DNA from: Nitrososphaerales archaeon
GTDB taxonomy: Archaea > Thermoproteota > Nitrososphaeria > Nitrososphaerales > Nitrososphaeraceae
Length of the DNA: 11,812 nt
Direction of reading: 5' to 3'
Assembly (NCBI GenBank): GCA_029237515.1
Contig: JARBAV010000335.1
Location: forward strand, 1-11,812
Shown here: positions 1 to 7,236 of the stretch, piece after piece
Numbering within the stretch: the first letter of the stretch is position 1
Layout of the letters: every line of letters begins with the position of its first letter
Notes under the pieces: generated by a model
What the model saw: only the letters and a program-made list of their open reading frames with translations
Databases searched by the model: none
Told to the model about the DNA's origin: nothing
Translations under genes and position numbers: made by a program

Positions 1-200
1 ATGACAGACTTTAAAGCTTCTCTACCTTCATGTGAAGCATTAATATCAAGAAAGATTATCTCATCCGCTCCTTCGTGAGCATACTTTTTAGCAAAAAAAA
101 CGGGGTCACCAGCGATTTTCACATCAGAGAAATTTACGCCCTTGACAACATTACCGGCATCAACGTCTAAGCAAGGAATAATTCTTTTTGCAAGTGTCAT
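1..200 (-). CDS. hisF: Imidazole glycerol phosphate synthase cyclase subunit HisF (N-terminal part, cut by window edge)
   Basis: This is the synthase half of the HisF-HisH complex, which uses ammonia from HisH to turn PRFAR into imidazole glycerol phosphate and AICAR. Only the first 66 codons are present; the gene continues past base 1. The N-terminus reads [13 protein letters not shown], the classic HisF opening, with the catalytic aspartate at D12 (D11 in the Thermotoga enzyme) and VVKGVNF following, whose lysine K20 is also conserved. Further on, [18 protein letters not shown] and FLDI match the first strands of the TIM barrel. The ATG at 198-200 lies 4 nt after the hisA stop, so it is translated in the same operon. 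The start is clear because the family's N-terminus begins at this methionine. Confidence 0.95.
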   Translation of the reverse strand, partial: MTLAKRIIPCLDVDAGNVVKGVNFSDVKIAGDPVFFAKKYAHEGADEIIFLDINASHEGREALKSV

Positions 201-204
201 ATCT

Positions 205-912
205 TTATGCTATGGCTCTCGCTTGCGCGATACTTATTTTTCCATCATATAGCGCTTTGCCTAAAATTATTGAAGAACACCCCGCTGTTCGTGCTCGTAA
301 GATATCTTGCAAGCTGGAAACTCCTCCACTTGCAATTATTTTTATACCGGGAAATGCCGATGCGTCCCGTAAACTAGAAAAATCTGGGCCAGAAAGAGTT
401 CCATCTTTTTCAACGCTTGTCAGTAGAAATTCTGAAATGCCCGCAGCTTGAAAATCGTAAATGGCGTTTTGAATCGAAAAATTAGTCTTTTCTTTCCAAC
501 CATTCACTACTACTGTTCTATCCAGAAAATCTACAGCAATTACAATCCTTTCTTTCTTTTTCTTGATCATCTTTCCTATAAGATCTGGTTCCTGAAAAGC
601 GATTGTGCCCAGAACAATCTTGTTCACATTTTTCAGCATTTCATTAATAACCTCAACTGATCTTATTCCTCCGGCGGCCTGTACCGGTATCTGGATTGAT
701 GCTGCTATTTTATATATCATTTTCCGATTGTTGTTTCCCGTCTGCAAAGCTGCATCTAAATCAACAACGTGTAACATCTCTGCCCCATCAACAGCCCATC
801 TCTCAGCCACTTCAACTGGATCGTCGCTATAGATGGTCTTCCTGTCAGGATCTCCTTTCACTAATCTTACAACTTTCCCATCCAACAGGTCAATTGCAGG
901 AATGACAATCAT
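205..912 (-). CDS. hisA: Phosphoribosylformimino-5-aminoimidazole carboxamide ribotide isomerase HisA
   Basis: HisA carries out the Amadori isomerisation of ProFAR to PRFAR, the fourth step of histidine synthesis, in the cytoplasm. The 235-residue protein has normal family length. It begins [17 protein letters not shown], with the general base D8, and has the second catalytic aspartate near D128 in [14 protein letters not shown]. The phosphate-binding segments QAAGGIRS (about 78-85) and [10 protein letters not shown] near the C-terminus fit the two-fold symmetric TIM barrel, and DGTLSGPD is also conserved. The ATG overlaps the hisH stop in an ATGA arrangement (4 nt), indicating coupled translation. 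It is HisA rather than the bifunctional PriA only by context; no trp genes are seen. Confidence 0.95.
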   Translation of the reverse strand: MIVIPAIDLLDGKVVRLVKGDPDRKTIYSDDPVEVAERWAVDGAEMLHVVDLDAALQTGNNNRKMIYKIAASIQIPVQAAGGIRSVEVINEMLKNVNKIVLGTIAFQEPDLIGKMIKKKKERIVIAVDFLDRTVVVNGWKEKTNFSIQNAIYDFQAAGISEFLLTSVEKDGTLSGPDFSSLRDASAFPGIKIIASGGVSSLQDILRARTAGCSSIILGKALYDGKISIAQARAIA

Positions 913-1529
913 CTACTCTTATTGCACACTCCGATGAAATTCTTGATTATCTTGTCACCTGTTGCTCCTGATTTTTCTGGATGGAATTGGGTCCCAAATA
1001 GATTGTTCTTCTCTATAACTACAGGAAACTTAATCCCATACTCAGTACTTGCCATAATAATCTCATTCTCTTGTGATACGATTCTATATGAATGAACAAA
1101 ATATACCCATGATCCGTCCTGTACGCCGCTGAGTAATTTGCCGCTTTTATTAGTAATAATTAGATTATTCCAACCAATATGTGGAACCTTTACCTGTTTC
1201 TTGTCAAGCATCTGTACGTAACCTTCCAACATTTTGAGTCCATTCAGCTTCCCTTCTTCACTTTTCTCCAGGAACATTTCCATTCCTAAGCATATGCCCA
1301 AAATTGGCGTCCCGCCTACAGATGCTCTTTCTAGTGTTCTCTTGAAGGGTTCAAGAGACACTATCGCAGGATCGAAATTTCCTACACCTGGAAGTACCAG
1401 ACCATCGAATTCATCCAAGTTGTCCATGTCCTTTATTATTGAAACTTGTTTAGCTCCATTTTTTCGAATAGAGCATTCCAAACTAAATAGATTCCCCGCA
1501 CCATAGTCGAAAATAGCTACCGTGGGCAT
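909..1529 (-). CDS. hisH: Imidazole glycerol phosphate synthase glutaminase subunit HisH
   Basis: HisH is the class I glutamine amidotransferase that hydrolyses glutamine and channels ammonia to HisF. The 206-residue protein contains the full catalytic triad: nucleophile C80 in GICLGMEMF, and H183 and E185 in GTQFHPEKSG. IFDYGAGNL at the N-terminus, the oxyanion-strand region LPGVGNF, and the HisH-specific VPHIGWN and YFVHSY motifs are all present. Its ATG shares one base with the hisB stop (TAATG), and a purine-rich GGGAGAG stretch lies about 7 nt upstream inside the hisB end, a good ribosome binding site. Its own stop overlaps the hisA start by 4 nt. It forms a heterodimer with the hisF product encoded two genes downstream. 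Confidence 0.96.
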   Translation of the reverse strand: MPTVAIFDYGAGNLFSLECSIRKNGAKQVSIIKDMDNLDEFDGLVLPGVGNFDPAIVSLEPFKRTLERASVGGTPILGICLGMEMFLEKSEEGKLNGLKMLEGYVQMLDKKQVKVPHIGWNNLIITNKSGKLLSGVQDGSWVYFVHSYRIVSQENEIIMASTEYGIKFPVVIEKNNLFGTQFHPEKSGATGDKIIKNFIGVCNKSR

Positions 1530-2137
1530 TACATCTCTCCCTTGGTGCTGGCAACACCTTTACTCCTAGGATCGAAATTTATGGCCATACGAAGTGCGAT
1601 CGCAAATGCTTTTATCGCTGATTCAACCTTGTGATGATCATTTTCCCCATACTTGACATCAATATGAATACATGCGTTAAGGTTCTCTGCTAGCGAACGT
1701 ACAAAATGCTCTATGTCTTCTTTTTCGATTCCCTCAATCTTATTGTTGATGAGAGATAATGAAATTTTGCTATATTGCCGTTTGACAAGGTCGATAGAAG
1801 CGATCGCCAGAGAATCGTCCATCGGAACGATCGAATAACCAAATCTAATGATACGTTTCCTGTCGGATAGCGCCTTGTCTAGAGCACGAGAAAGAGAAAT
1901 AGCAGTGTCCTCGATCAAGTGGTGTACAATATTATCATTTGAATTGGCAATTACATTGATATCAACCATACTGTGTTTTGCTAGGGAATCTATCAAGTGA
2001 TTAATAAAAGGCAATCCAGTTGACGTATTCGCATATCCCGATCCGTCTAGATTGACGGTAACTTTAATATTTGTCTCTTTAGTGGAGCGAGTAGTTTCAC
2101 CAATCCTTTCATGCTTGCTTTCTTCAATCAACTGCAA
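1529..2137 (-). CDS. hisB: Imidazoleglycerol-phosphate dehydratase HisB (monofunctional)
   Basis: This manganese enzyme dehydrates imidazole glycerol phosphate to imidazole acetol phosphate. The 202-residue protein is the monofunctional form; it lacks the HAD phosphatase domain fused to enterobacterial HisB. The two metal-binding repeats are visible: HHLIED (H72, H73, E76) and DHHKVE (H168, H169, E172). RSTKETNI, GLPF and RFGYSIVPMDDS are family motifs. Two changes from the usual consensus: FLDHM reads FINHL (N46 for Asp), and LDEA reads MDDS (D108 for Glu). The C-terminus ASTKGEM corresponds to the common PSTKG. The start is a TTG 8 nt after the preceding HAD stop; an in-frame TGA just upstream forbids a longer form and no early ATG exists, so the exact start (2137 or TTG at 2131) is uncertain. 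Confidence 0.93.
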   Translation of the reverse strand: MQLIEESKHERIGETTRSTKETNIKVTVNLDGSGYANTSTGLPFINHLIDSLAKHSMVDINVIANSNDNIVHHLIEDTAISLSRALDKALSDRKRIIRFGYSIVPMDDSLAIASIDLVKRQYSKISLSLINNKIEGIEKEDIEHFVRSLAENLNACIHIDVKYGENDHHKVESAIKAFAIALRMAINFDPRSKGVASTKGEM

Positions 2138-2145
2138 TCAAGTAT

Positions 2146-3054
2146 TCACATTACTTTATTTAATACATTTGGCAGCCTATTGACGCTTCTTAATAACAAC
2201 CCTGCACCATTCTGCCTAAGAGCTTTCCTAGTTTCAATAGGTTTAGCACTTGACCCATATACTCCAATGAATTCAACATCTAGTCCCATTTCCTTTTTCG
2301 CCTTTTCCACCATAATTATATCCTCTACGGAGTCACCTACGTAAATAGCATGTTTTATGAGCATTCGTTTCATTGCTTTTCTAATTCCGTAAGGATTTGG
2401 CTTTCCATTTTTTCTTGGTTCGTCTTCTAAAAATATGCATGCTTCTTGGTTGAATGTTGATAGTACCCCTCGAAGAGAGTACTCAAATGCCAATTTACTC
2501 CTTCCTGAAACAACTCCAATACTTTTGTTGAATTTATCTAAAAGGAATCTTGCGGTACGCTTGGTAATTACAACCTTTTCGTTATCTATTAAGCCATCAC
2601 CAAAATAGTATTTTGGACAAATACCATATCTTTGTTTATATAGTTCTGATCCGTAAAAAACTTCATCAAACACAGTTGTCACAATACTTTCCCCGACAGG
2701 TCCAGGATAAGCTAACTTGTGCTTCATTTTCTTTACAGTAGCTCTGGAATAGAGTGTTGATAGATACTTTTCCATAGACATTATACCTCTTGCATCAATC
2801 TTATTAGGAGCACCAAAGAGAAGAGATTCTAACTCTTTCGGGTTCGCAATTTGACTTACGAGCGAAGTAAGAATCAAGGCGTAAGTAGTATCAGTATCGT
2901 TATTAAAACCTCCAGTTCGACGCATTTTAAGAATGATACTGTCTGATACGGACTGGATTGGCTTGGCCATATTTAGTATGTCGAGAATATGTTTTACCGT
3001 TTTCTTGATAGCAAGATTGTACGAAAGTCGAGTGTCTACCAGAACTCCATCCAC
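2146..3054 (-). CDS. HAD-superfamily (subfamily IA) phosphatase in the his operon; candidate histidinol-phosphate phosphatase; N-terminus frameshifted or mis-started
   Basis: A haloacid dehalogenase-type phosphohydrolase of about 300 residues. Visible motifs: motif I DVDGVLVDT; motif II GVVSGRS (serine); motif III lysine in GKPNPYGI; motif IV YVGDSVEDI, giving the Mg-binding acids. A large helical cap insert lies between motifs I and II and includes GGFNNDTDTTYAL, which resembles an uncharacterised HAD IA family often found in archaea and cyanobacteria (from memory). The gene lies between hisC and hisB, so dephosphorylating histidinol phosphate is a reasonable inference, not shown. The given start is a GTG that encodes the Val within DVDG and so excludes the nucleophilic Asp one codon upstream; it cannot be the functional start. 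The in-frame DNA upstream to the TAA at 3106-3108 has no ATG, GTG or TTG. The likely real start is the ATG at 3136. Confidence 0.8.
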   Translation of the reverse strand: MDGVLVDTRLSYNLAIKKTVKHILDILNMAKPIQSVSDSIILKMRRTGGFNNDTDTTYALILTSLVSQIANPKELESLLFGAPNKIDARGIMSMEKYLSTLYSRATVKKMKHKLAYPGPVGESIVTTVFDEVFYGSELYKQRYGICPKYYFGDGLIDNEKVVITKRTARFLLDKFNKSIGVVSGRSKLAFEYSLRGVLSTFNQEACIFLEDEPRKNGKPNPYGIRKAMKRMLIKHAIYVGDSVEDIIMVEKAKKEMGLDVEFIGVYGSSAKPIETRKALRQNGAGLLLRSVNRLPNVLNKVM

Positions 3055-3136
3055 ATCAAAAAGAATGCCATCTATATTATTCTTGTAGAAATTGGGTATC
3101 CTCCTTTAAAGAAACTTTGCGAGTAGCCACTTTCAT
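3055..3136 (-). other. Out-of-phase N-terminal segment of the HAD phosphatase (probable 1-nt frameshift)
   Basis: On the minus strand an ATG at 3136-3134 overlaps the hisC stop as ATGA, the same coupling used by hisD/hisC and hisH/hisA. It opens 19 codons (MKVATRKVSLKEDTQFLQE) and stops at TAA 3079-3077. The other frame across 3072-3055 encodes IDGILF followed by the nucleophile Asp, then continues into the HAD gene. Losing one base near the TAA joins the two as ...FLQENIDGILF then DVDG, a typical HAD beginning. The segment also contains a perfect AGGAGG at 3100-3105, with no usable start codon at proper spacing in the HAD frame. A sequencing error, a true mutation or a recoding event would all explain it. 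Confidence 0.6.
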
Positions 3137-4215
3137 CTATCCTTTGTCATGATCTTTCTCATCGAGCTGATGAATCTATCATTCATTTCTTGAGTACCTA
3201 CCGTAACCCTATAACAGCCACTATATCCACAAAAATCACCTAAAGCCTTAATTGATATAGATTCACGACTAAGCTCTTCTTGAATTGAGTTGTACAAGTC
3301 AAAAGATTCAAAAAAGACAAAATTCGCATCCGATCGGAATGGTTTAATTCCTTGTAATTTACTAAGGATCAGAAACATCTTGTCTCGTTGTTGTCTGATT
3401 AATTGAACTATCTCCAAAAAGTACTGACAAGAGGACAAAGCAGATGTAGCTACGCCTAGTGATAAGCTATTTATTGGATAGGGGGATTGAATATGCGTTC
3501 TAAAAATCTCTGCCAAATTCTCTTGGGAGATTAGATATCCTATCCTGGCACCAGCTAATCCAAACGCCTTTGACATAGTTCTAAGAACAACCAAATTATC
3601 ATATTTAGTTACAAATTGAGATAAACTATAATCCCCAAATTCTACATACGCTTCATCAACTATTATTAATTTGTCATTTAGTGATTCAACAATGTTTAGC
3701 ATGGTCTCTTTGTCAAACTGATTTCCTGTGGGATTATTTGGAGAGCAAATATATACTATATTCGATTTTTTTGCACTGTTAATAAATCTTGATAACGGAA
3801 TGCTATTATCCATTTCATTCAAAGGAATACTTTCAATCGAGATGTCATGCAGTTTACATCGGTTTATGAAATATGAGAAAGTGGGTTGGACAATAGTAAC
3901 ATTAGCTCGTTTTCCTAGCGTAGATAGTAATGATTCTATGATTTGGTCCGAACCATTACTAACAGCAATATTCTTCTTGTTCATGTTCAAATACCTTGAT
4001 AATTCTTCATAGAATTTCTCTAATTCCTCTGAGGGATAATATCTCAAGTCAGTCATGGTGACCGCTTTAGATACAATATCGTTAAGAAATTCAGAAGACA
4101 AAGCAAGATTTTCATTAGCATCCATTTTTATAACTCTCTGATTAGTCGCAGGCTTGATATATGCGTCAAGTCTGGACAATTCCAGCAGCCTTTTTGAGAG
4201 CCATTCAGATGTCAT
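3133..4215 (-). CDS. hisC: Histidinol-phosphate aminotransferase HisC
   Basis: HisC is a PLP-dependent fold-type I aminotransferase that converts imidazole acetol phosphate plus glutamate to histidinol phosphate and 2-oxoglutarate. At 360 residues it has the usual length. The Schiff-base lysine is K216 in RTMSKAFGLAGARIGYL; CSPNNPTG (157-164) and VDEAY (D187) contact PLP; ANENL (33-37) and YYPSE (59-63) shape the active site; the arginine in CYRVTVG near the C-terminus binds the substrate carboxylate or phosphate in this family. Its ATG overlaps the hisD stop by 4 nt (ATGA). Its own stop is overlapped by an ATG that seems to start the HAD phosphatase. Paralogous aminotransferases are possible, but the operon position makes HisC firm. 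Confidence 0.95.
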   Translation of the reverse strand: MTSEWLSKRLLELSRLDAYIKPATNQRVIKMDANENLALSSEFLNDIVSKAVTMTDLRYYPSEELEKFYEELSRYLNMNKKNIAVSNGSDQIIESLLSTLGKRANVTIVQPTFSYFINRCKLHDISIESIPLNEMDNSIPLSRFINSAKKSNIVYICSPNNPTGNQFDKETMLNIVESLNDKLIIVDEAYVEFGDYSLSQFVTKYDNLVVLRTMSKAFGLAGARIGYLISQENLAEIFRTHIQSPYPINSLSLGVATSALSSCQYFLEIVQLIRQQRDKMFLILSKLQGIKPFRSDANFVFFESFDLYNSIQEELSRESISIKALGDFCGYSGCYRVTVGTQEMNDRFISSMRKIMTKDR

Positions 4216-5507
4216 TCCAAAAACCTTCCTTCCACTGCTTTGTAATGATTAAATAATCCCTCTGCAGTCGTGATTTCCCTGACGCAAGACACAATTCGTT
4301 TTAGATCTTTTCCGTTTAATTCAATACAACTTATTATCTTTAGAAAGTCCAAAACAGATAATGCAGCCCGCGACTTAGCAAATCCCAGAGTAGGTAACAC
4401 ATGATTTGAACCTAGGCAATAGTCACTGGCTGCAGATGGGGTGTAAGTTCCTATAAGAATGAGGCCTGCTGATCTTATTTTTTTAACAACCGAATCTGCG
4501 TTTATAGTCATTAACTCCAAATGCTCGGGTGCGAATTCATTTATGAAATCGATAGCATCAGATTCTCGTCTGCATATTGCAACAAAGCCATTCTTAGTAA
4601 GGCTTTGCGTAATTATATCGCGTCTTAGGACACCCTCCTTGCTTCTAACCAGCATATTAATCTCTTCTTTAATTCGCATTGCCACACGTCTAGATGTCGT
4701 AACCACACCACAAAGTGTGTTGGTGCTGTGCTCAGATTGAGAGATCAAATCAAGGGCCACGAGTCGGGGATGTGATTTTGAATCTGCATATACCAACAAT
4801 TCCGTAGGACCGGCGACCATATCGATTGCAACTCTGTTGGACACCATATTTTTGGCAGCGGTTACAAAAATACCGCCAGGTCCCACAATCTTGTCAACTT
4901 TCTTCATGCATTCTGTACCGAAGGCTAATGCGGCTATCCCCTGAGCTCCTCCAATCTTGTAAACTTCTTGTACCTTGCAGATTTTAGCAGCCACCAGGGT
5001 CAAAGGATCGATACTTCCGTCCTTTCGAGGCGGCGTAATCACAACTAATCTCTTAACTCCGGCCACGTTGGCTGGCGTACAACACATTAACAAGGTACTA
5101 GGGTATCTAGCGTATCCTCCTGGTACATAGCAACCAACATTCTCTATAGGCCTAAATAGTCTTGTTACTTTCATTCGGTCAAATCGTGATTCAATACCAC
5201 TCAGATGATCTAGTAAATTTGATTCGAATTTAAAGAGCCTCTTTCGCATTGCATGTATCGATCTCAACTGCAAGGAGGTGACGTTGTTGAATGCTGATCT
5301 AATTTCGTCTTCAGACACTCTAAGAGTTTTCAGTTCTACGCCTTCGAACTCTCGACTATATTTAAGGAGAGCGCGATCCCCCGACTTTTCTACCGACTTT
5401 ATAATAGCGCCCGTTTTCTTTATGATATTGTCTGATAAAGTTTCATGCACCTTCCTAAATCTTGCAACATCTAACTGCACATTTTTTACTTCAACAATTT
5501 TCAGCAC
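4212..5507 (-). CDS. hisD: Histidinol dehydrogenase HisD
   Basis: HisD is a zinc enzyme that makes two successive NAD-dependent oxidations of histidinol to histidine, the last two steps of the pathway. The 431-residue protein has normal length. Zinc ligands are Q257 and H260 in SQSEHS, D362 in SDYCLGSNH and H421 in AEGLFNHYKAVEGR; the catalytic pair E328-H329 sits in FAPEHLEL. KIGGAQGIAALAFGT, GPGG and VAGPTE are further signatures. It is the first gene of the operon. The start is a GTG; the nearest upstream ATG is out of frame and stops within a few codons. A GGAAGGGA stretch (plus-strand 5515-5522) serves as ribosome binding site. Its TGA overlaps the hisC ATG. Confidence 0.96.
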   Translation of the reverse strand: MLKIVEVKNVQLDVARFRKVHETLSDNIIKKTGAIIKSVEKSGDRALLKYSREFEGVELKTLRVSEDEIRSAFNNVTSLQLRSIHAMRKRLFKFESNLLDHLSGIESRFDRMKVTRLFRPIENVGCYVPGGYARYPSTLLMCCTPANVAGVKRLVVITPPRKDGSIDPLTLVAAKICKVQEVYKIGGAQGIAALAFGTECMKKVDKIVGPGGIFVTAAKNMVSNRVAIDMVAGPTELLVYADSKSHPRLVALDLISQSEHSTNTLCGVVTTSRRVAMRIKEEINMLVRSKEGVLRRDIITQSLTKNGFVAICRRESDAIDFINEFAPEHLELMTINADSVVKKIRSAGLILIGTYTPSAASDYCLGSNHVLPTLGFAKSRAALSVLDFLKIISCIELNGKDLKRIVSCVREITTAEGLFNHYKAVEGRFLE

Positions 5508-5564
5508 GATCTAGATCCCTTCCATTCTCGGACAATATATGTTGCAGTTAAAGGAAAATCCACC

Positions 5565-5576
5565 GGAATATATCTT
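5565..5576 (-). promoter_or_regulatory. Probable TATA box of the his operon (hisD promoter)
   Basis: Minus-strand AAGATATATTCC reads as an archaeal TATA element. Transcription starting about 25 bases downstream would give a leader near 38 nt containing the GGAAGGG ribosome binding site before the hisD GTG. A second candidate, CAACATATATTG (5532-5543), would give an almost leaderless message and leave out that site. Which one is used cannot be told from sequence. Confidence 0.4.
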
Positions 5577-5969
5577 GTACGCCGAGAGTTTCAATAGTTA
5601 ATCACTTTTGAGAAATAGTTGGACGTCTTGATAGTTTACTACTTATTCAATCATATCAATGAAACACTTCTGCATTGTCGTCTGGTCATGATGGAGTGGG
5701 TTTAGAACATTAAATGCAAAATGAAATTTCGATGATGTTATCGAATGTCTATTATTAGTTGCCTACTTGTGCGTTATATATCAATTGGCTATATGCAACC
5801 ACAAGTCTTGACAGGATTTATTTCATCAAAAATGATAAAACTGTAAAGGGCTACATAGATAACGTCCAGCTAATCCTATACGATAGGAACACAAAAATGC
5901 ATCAAATCAGTATCGATAATAGTATTATGAATTGTTCAGTTCAAGTTAAAAGTCAACAATTATTCAAAT

Positions 5970-5979
5970 CATATAAAGA
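5970..5979 (+). promoter_or_regulatory. Probable TATA box of the Cas4-like nuclease gene
   Basis: CATATAAAGA is a good match to archaeal TATA elements. Initiation about 25 bases downstream (near 6000) would give a leader of about 35 nt before the ATG at 6035. The AGGAT right before that ATG is too close to act as a standard Shine-Dalgarno site. Confidence 0.4.
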
Positions 5980-6034
5980 ACAGCAATATCCGTTTTTTTC
6001 TTATGCACCAGTTCGTACCTTGTCTTGCTAGGAT

Positions 6035-6862
6035 ATGACTGTAATAATCAGAAGGGATGACAAATTCAATAATTTACTCAAACTTAATTTAAGATCTAGA
6101 TACGACCAGAAACGGCGTTCCGAAGATGAAGTGCATGTATCCGATATTATCCCTTCGTCTTGTATAAGGAAGCAATATTATTCACGTAAATTCCCAGAGA
6201 TTGATACTTTATCTGACGAATCAATATATCATTTCATCAGAGGAGAGTCTAGCGAATTTGTAATTACTCAGCTAGCAAATATGGGCGTATCCCAAACAAA
6301 TCTAGAATTCGATGGAATACTTGCCCATCCGGATATAATGTCCGATGAGTCAGTTGTTGAGCTCAAAGATACGTTGAACTTCAATAGACTGAATATTACT
6401 GATGAAAAGTTCAAATCATATCTGCGGCAATTGTTATATTATCTCGTAATAACGGGCGTTGAACGAGGAGTACTTTCTATCAGGTATAACATGAAGGAAC
6501 TGAGGTGGATAAAGAGTGATTCAAAAGGGGATTATTTTTTTCAGCCTCATGATGCAAAGGGGCCCTTTACAGAAAGTTGGAGTGTTTATCTACCCAAAGA
6601 TGATATTGTTAGGGAATTATTAAAGAACGAAATGGTTAGAAGAAAAAATCTATTCAGAAATGCGCTAGAGCATTCCGACGTGTCTATCCTTCCTAGGCTT
6701 TCTCAGGCCAAGAGGTATTCGAAATGTCCCAAATGCAATTTCTATAATCGGTGTATGAACGAAGATGATGAAACTCCGGAAGCCCAAGATATCGCTAACG
6801 AATTAGATATTATGGATATTTCTGGGGTGATAGATTTTAGACCTTTTCAAAGTGAGCATTAG
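6035..6862 (+). CDS. Standalone Cas4/RecB-type PD-(D/E)XK nuclease with Fe-S cysteines
   Basis: A 275-residue protein of the Cas4/RecB-like nuclease family, expected to cut or trim DNA ends. The N-terminal VSDIIPSSCIRKQYY segment carries C43, and CPKCNFYNRCM near the C-terminus carries C231, C234 and C240; one distant plus three clustered cysteines is the Cas4/AddB pattern for a [4Fe-4S] cluster. The nuclease core shows D100 in AHPDI, E109 and K111 in VVELKD, and a QxxxY-type motif in YLRQLLYY (Q132, Y136). The RGESSEF segment (69-75) sits where many relatives have RGxxxH, with Glu in place of the usual His. About 30 residues after the cysteine cluster are acidic and unmatched. No cas1, cas2 or CRISPR repeat is nearby, so a role in DNA repair is more likely than spacer capture. 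It is divergent from the his operon. Confidence 0.8.
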   Translation: MTVIIRRDDKFNNLLKLNLRSRYDQKRRSEDEVHVSDIIPSSCIRKQYYSRKFPEIDTLSDESIYHFIRGESSEFVITQLANMGVSQTNLEFDGILAHPDIMSDESVVELKDTLNFNRLNITDEKFKSYLRQLLYYLVITGVERGVLSIRYNMKELRWIKSDSKGDYFFQPHDAKGPFTESWSVYLPKDDIVRELLKNEMVRRKNLFRNALEHSDVSILPRLSQAKRYSKCPKCNFYNRCMNEDDETPEAQDIANELDIMDISGVIDFRPFQSEH

Positions 6863-7211
6863 ACTCTACTAGCCATTGCTTGGACATAGCATTTCAAATA
6901 CAGATAAGCTGTAAGGAACCTTTGCACTTTACTTAATACCACTTCCAGATGTTTTCTCTGTTCTTTGAATTCTTGTCTCACCTCTAACTTTAATTCAGAT
7001 TCAATAATAAGATCATTATCTGTTTAGAAAGTATCATAGTCATCAAGAGAATCCGACTGGAGCATGTCAATGAATCTGTCACAATATGTAACTAGATCAT
7101 TTGGTTGAGTCATTTGTGTTGCAAATTGTAGAATTACTACCTTCATCATAATTTCGAATAATATTCATTCATCCTTGCTACAATTTCTCCGTAAACTGGA
7201 TGTTCTGACAA
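6859..7211 (-). pseudogene. Decayed or split small minus-strand gene (unknown function)
   Basis: Three consecutive open stretches lie here on the minus strand. A TTG-started 21-codon frame at 7211-7146 (ending MNEYYSKL) overlaps, ATGA-fashion, an ATGATG-started frame at 7149-7024 (41 codons, MMKVVILQFATQMTQ...). That frame hits a TAA at 7026-7024 and then stays open in the same phase for 54 more codons to TAA 6861-6859, giving a charged, probably helical tail with LEVRQEFKEQRKHLEVVL. The continued openness after the stop and the protein-like composition suggest a roughly 95-115 residue gene broken by one nonsense codon and one phase change. It is co-directional with the hydrolase gene ending 25 nt upstream, and its last bases overlap the stop of the convergent nuclease. 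No family is recognised; chance openness is possible. Confidence 0.35.
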
Positions 7212-7236
7212 TCAAAAAATTATATATGGTATTAAA

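Larger units (their letters stand above)
5508..6034. other. Divergent intergenic region between hisD and the Cas4-like gene
   Basis: This 527-base AT-rich spacer separates the minus-strand his operon from the plus-strand nuclease gene. It holds TATA-like boxes for both directions. A plus-strand frame open from a TTG at 5759 to 6031 (90 codons) is present, but it starts directly after a stop, has no ATG in its first half, shows no recognisable motif, and contains the likely nuclease promoter, so it is not called as a gene. No RNA gene or repeat array was recognised. Confidence 0.5.

Noticed and set aside
1234..1506. Plus-strand open frame opposite hisH, and similar ones opposite hisA, hisC, hisD, hisG and the reductase
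   Set aside because: Antisense shadows of strongly conserved genes with no motif of their own.
3069..3071. ATG shortly before the HAD motif, with one extra T in the following T-run giving MAFFFDVDG
   Set aside because: It also needs an indel, and it ignores the operon-typical ATGA start at 3136 and the in-frame IDGILF sequence that better fits HAD proteins.
5759..6031. Plus-strand 90-codon frame directly before the Cas4-like gene
   Set aside because: It starts with TTG right after an in-frame TAG, lacks an ATG in its first half and any known motif, and contains the best TATA box for the downstream gene.
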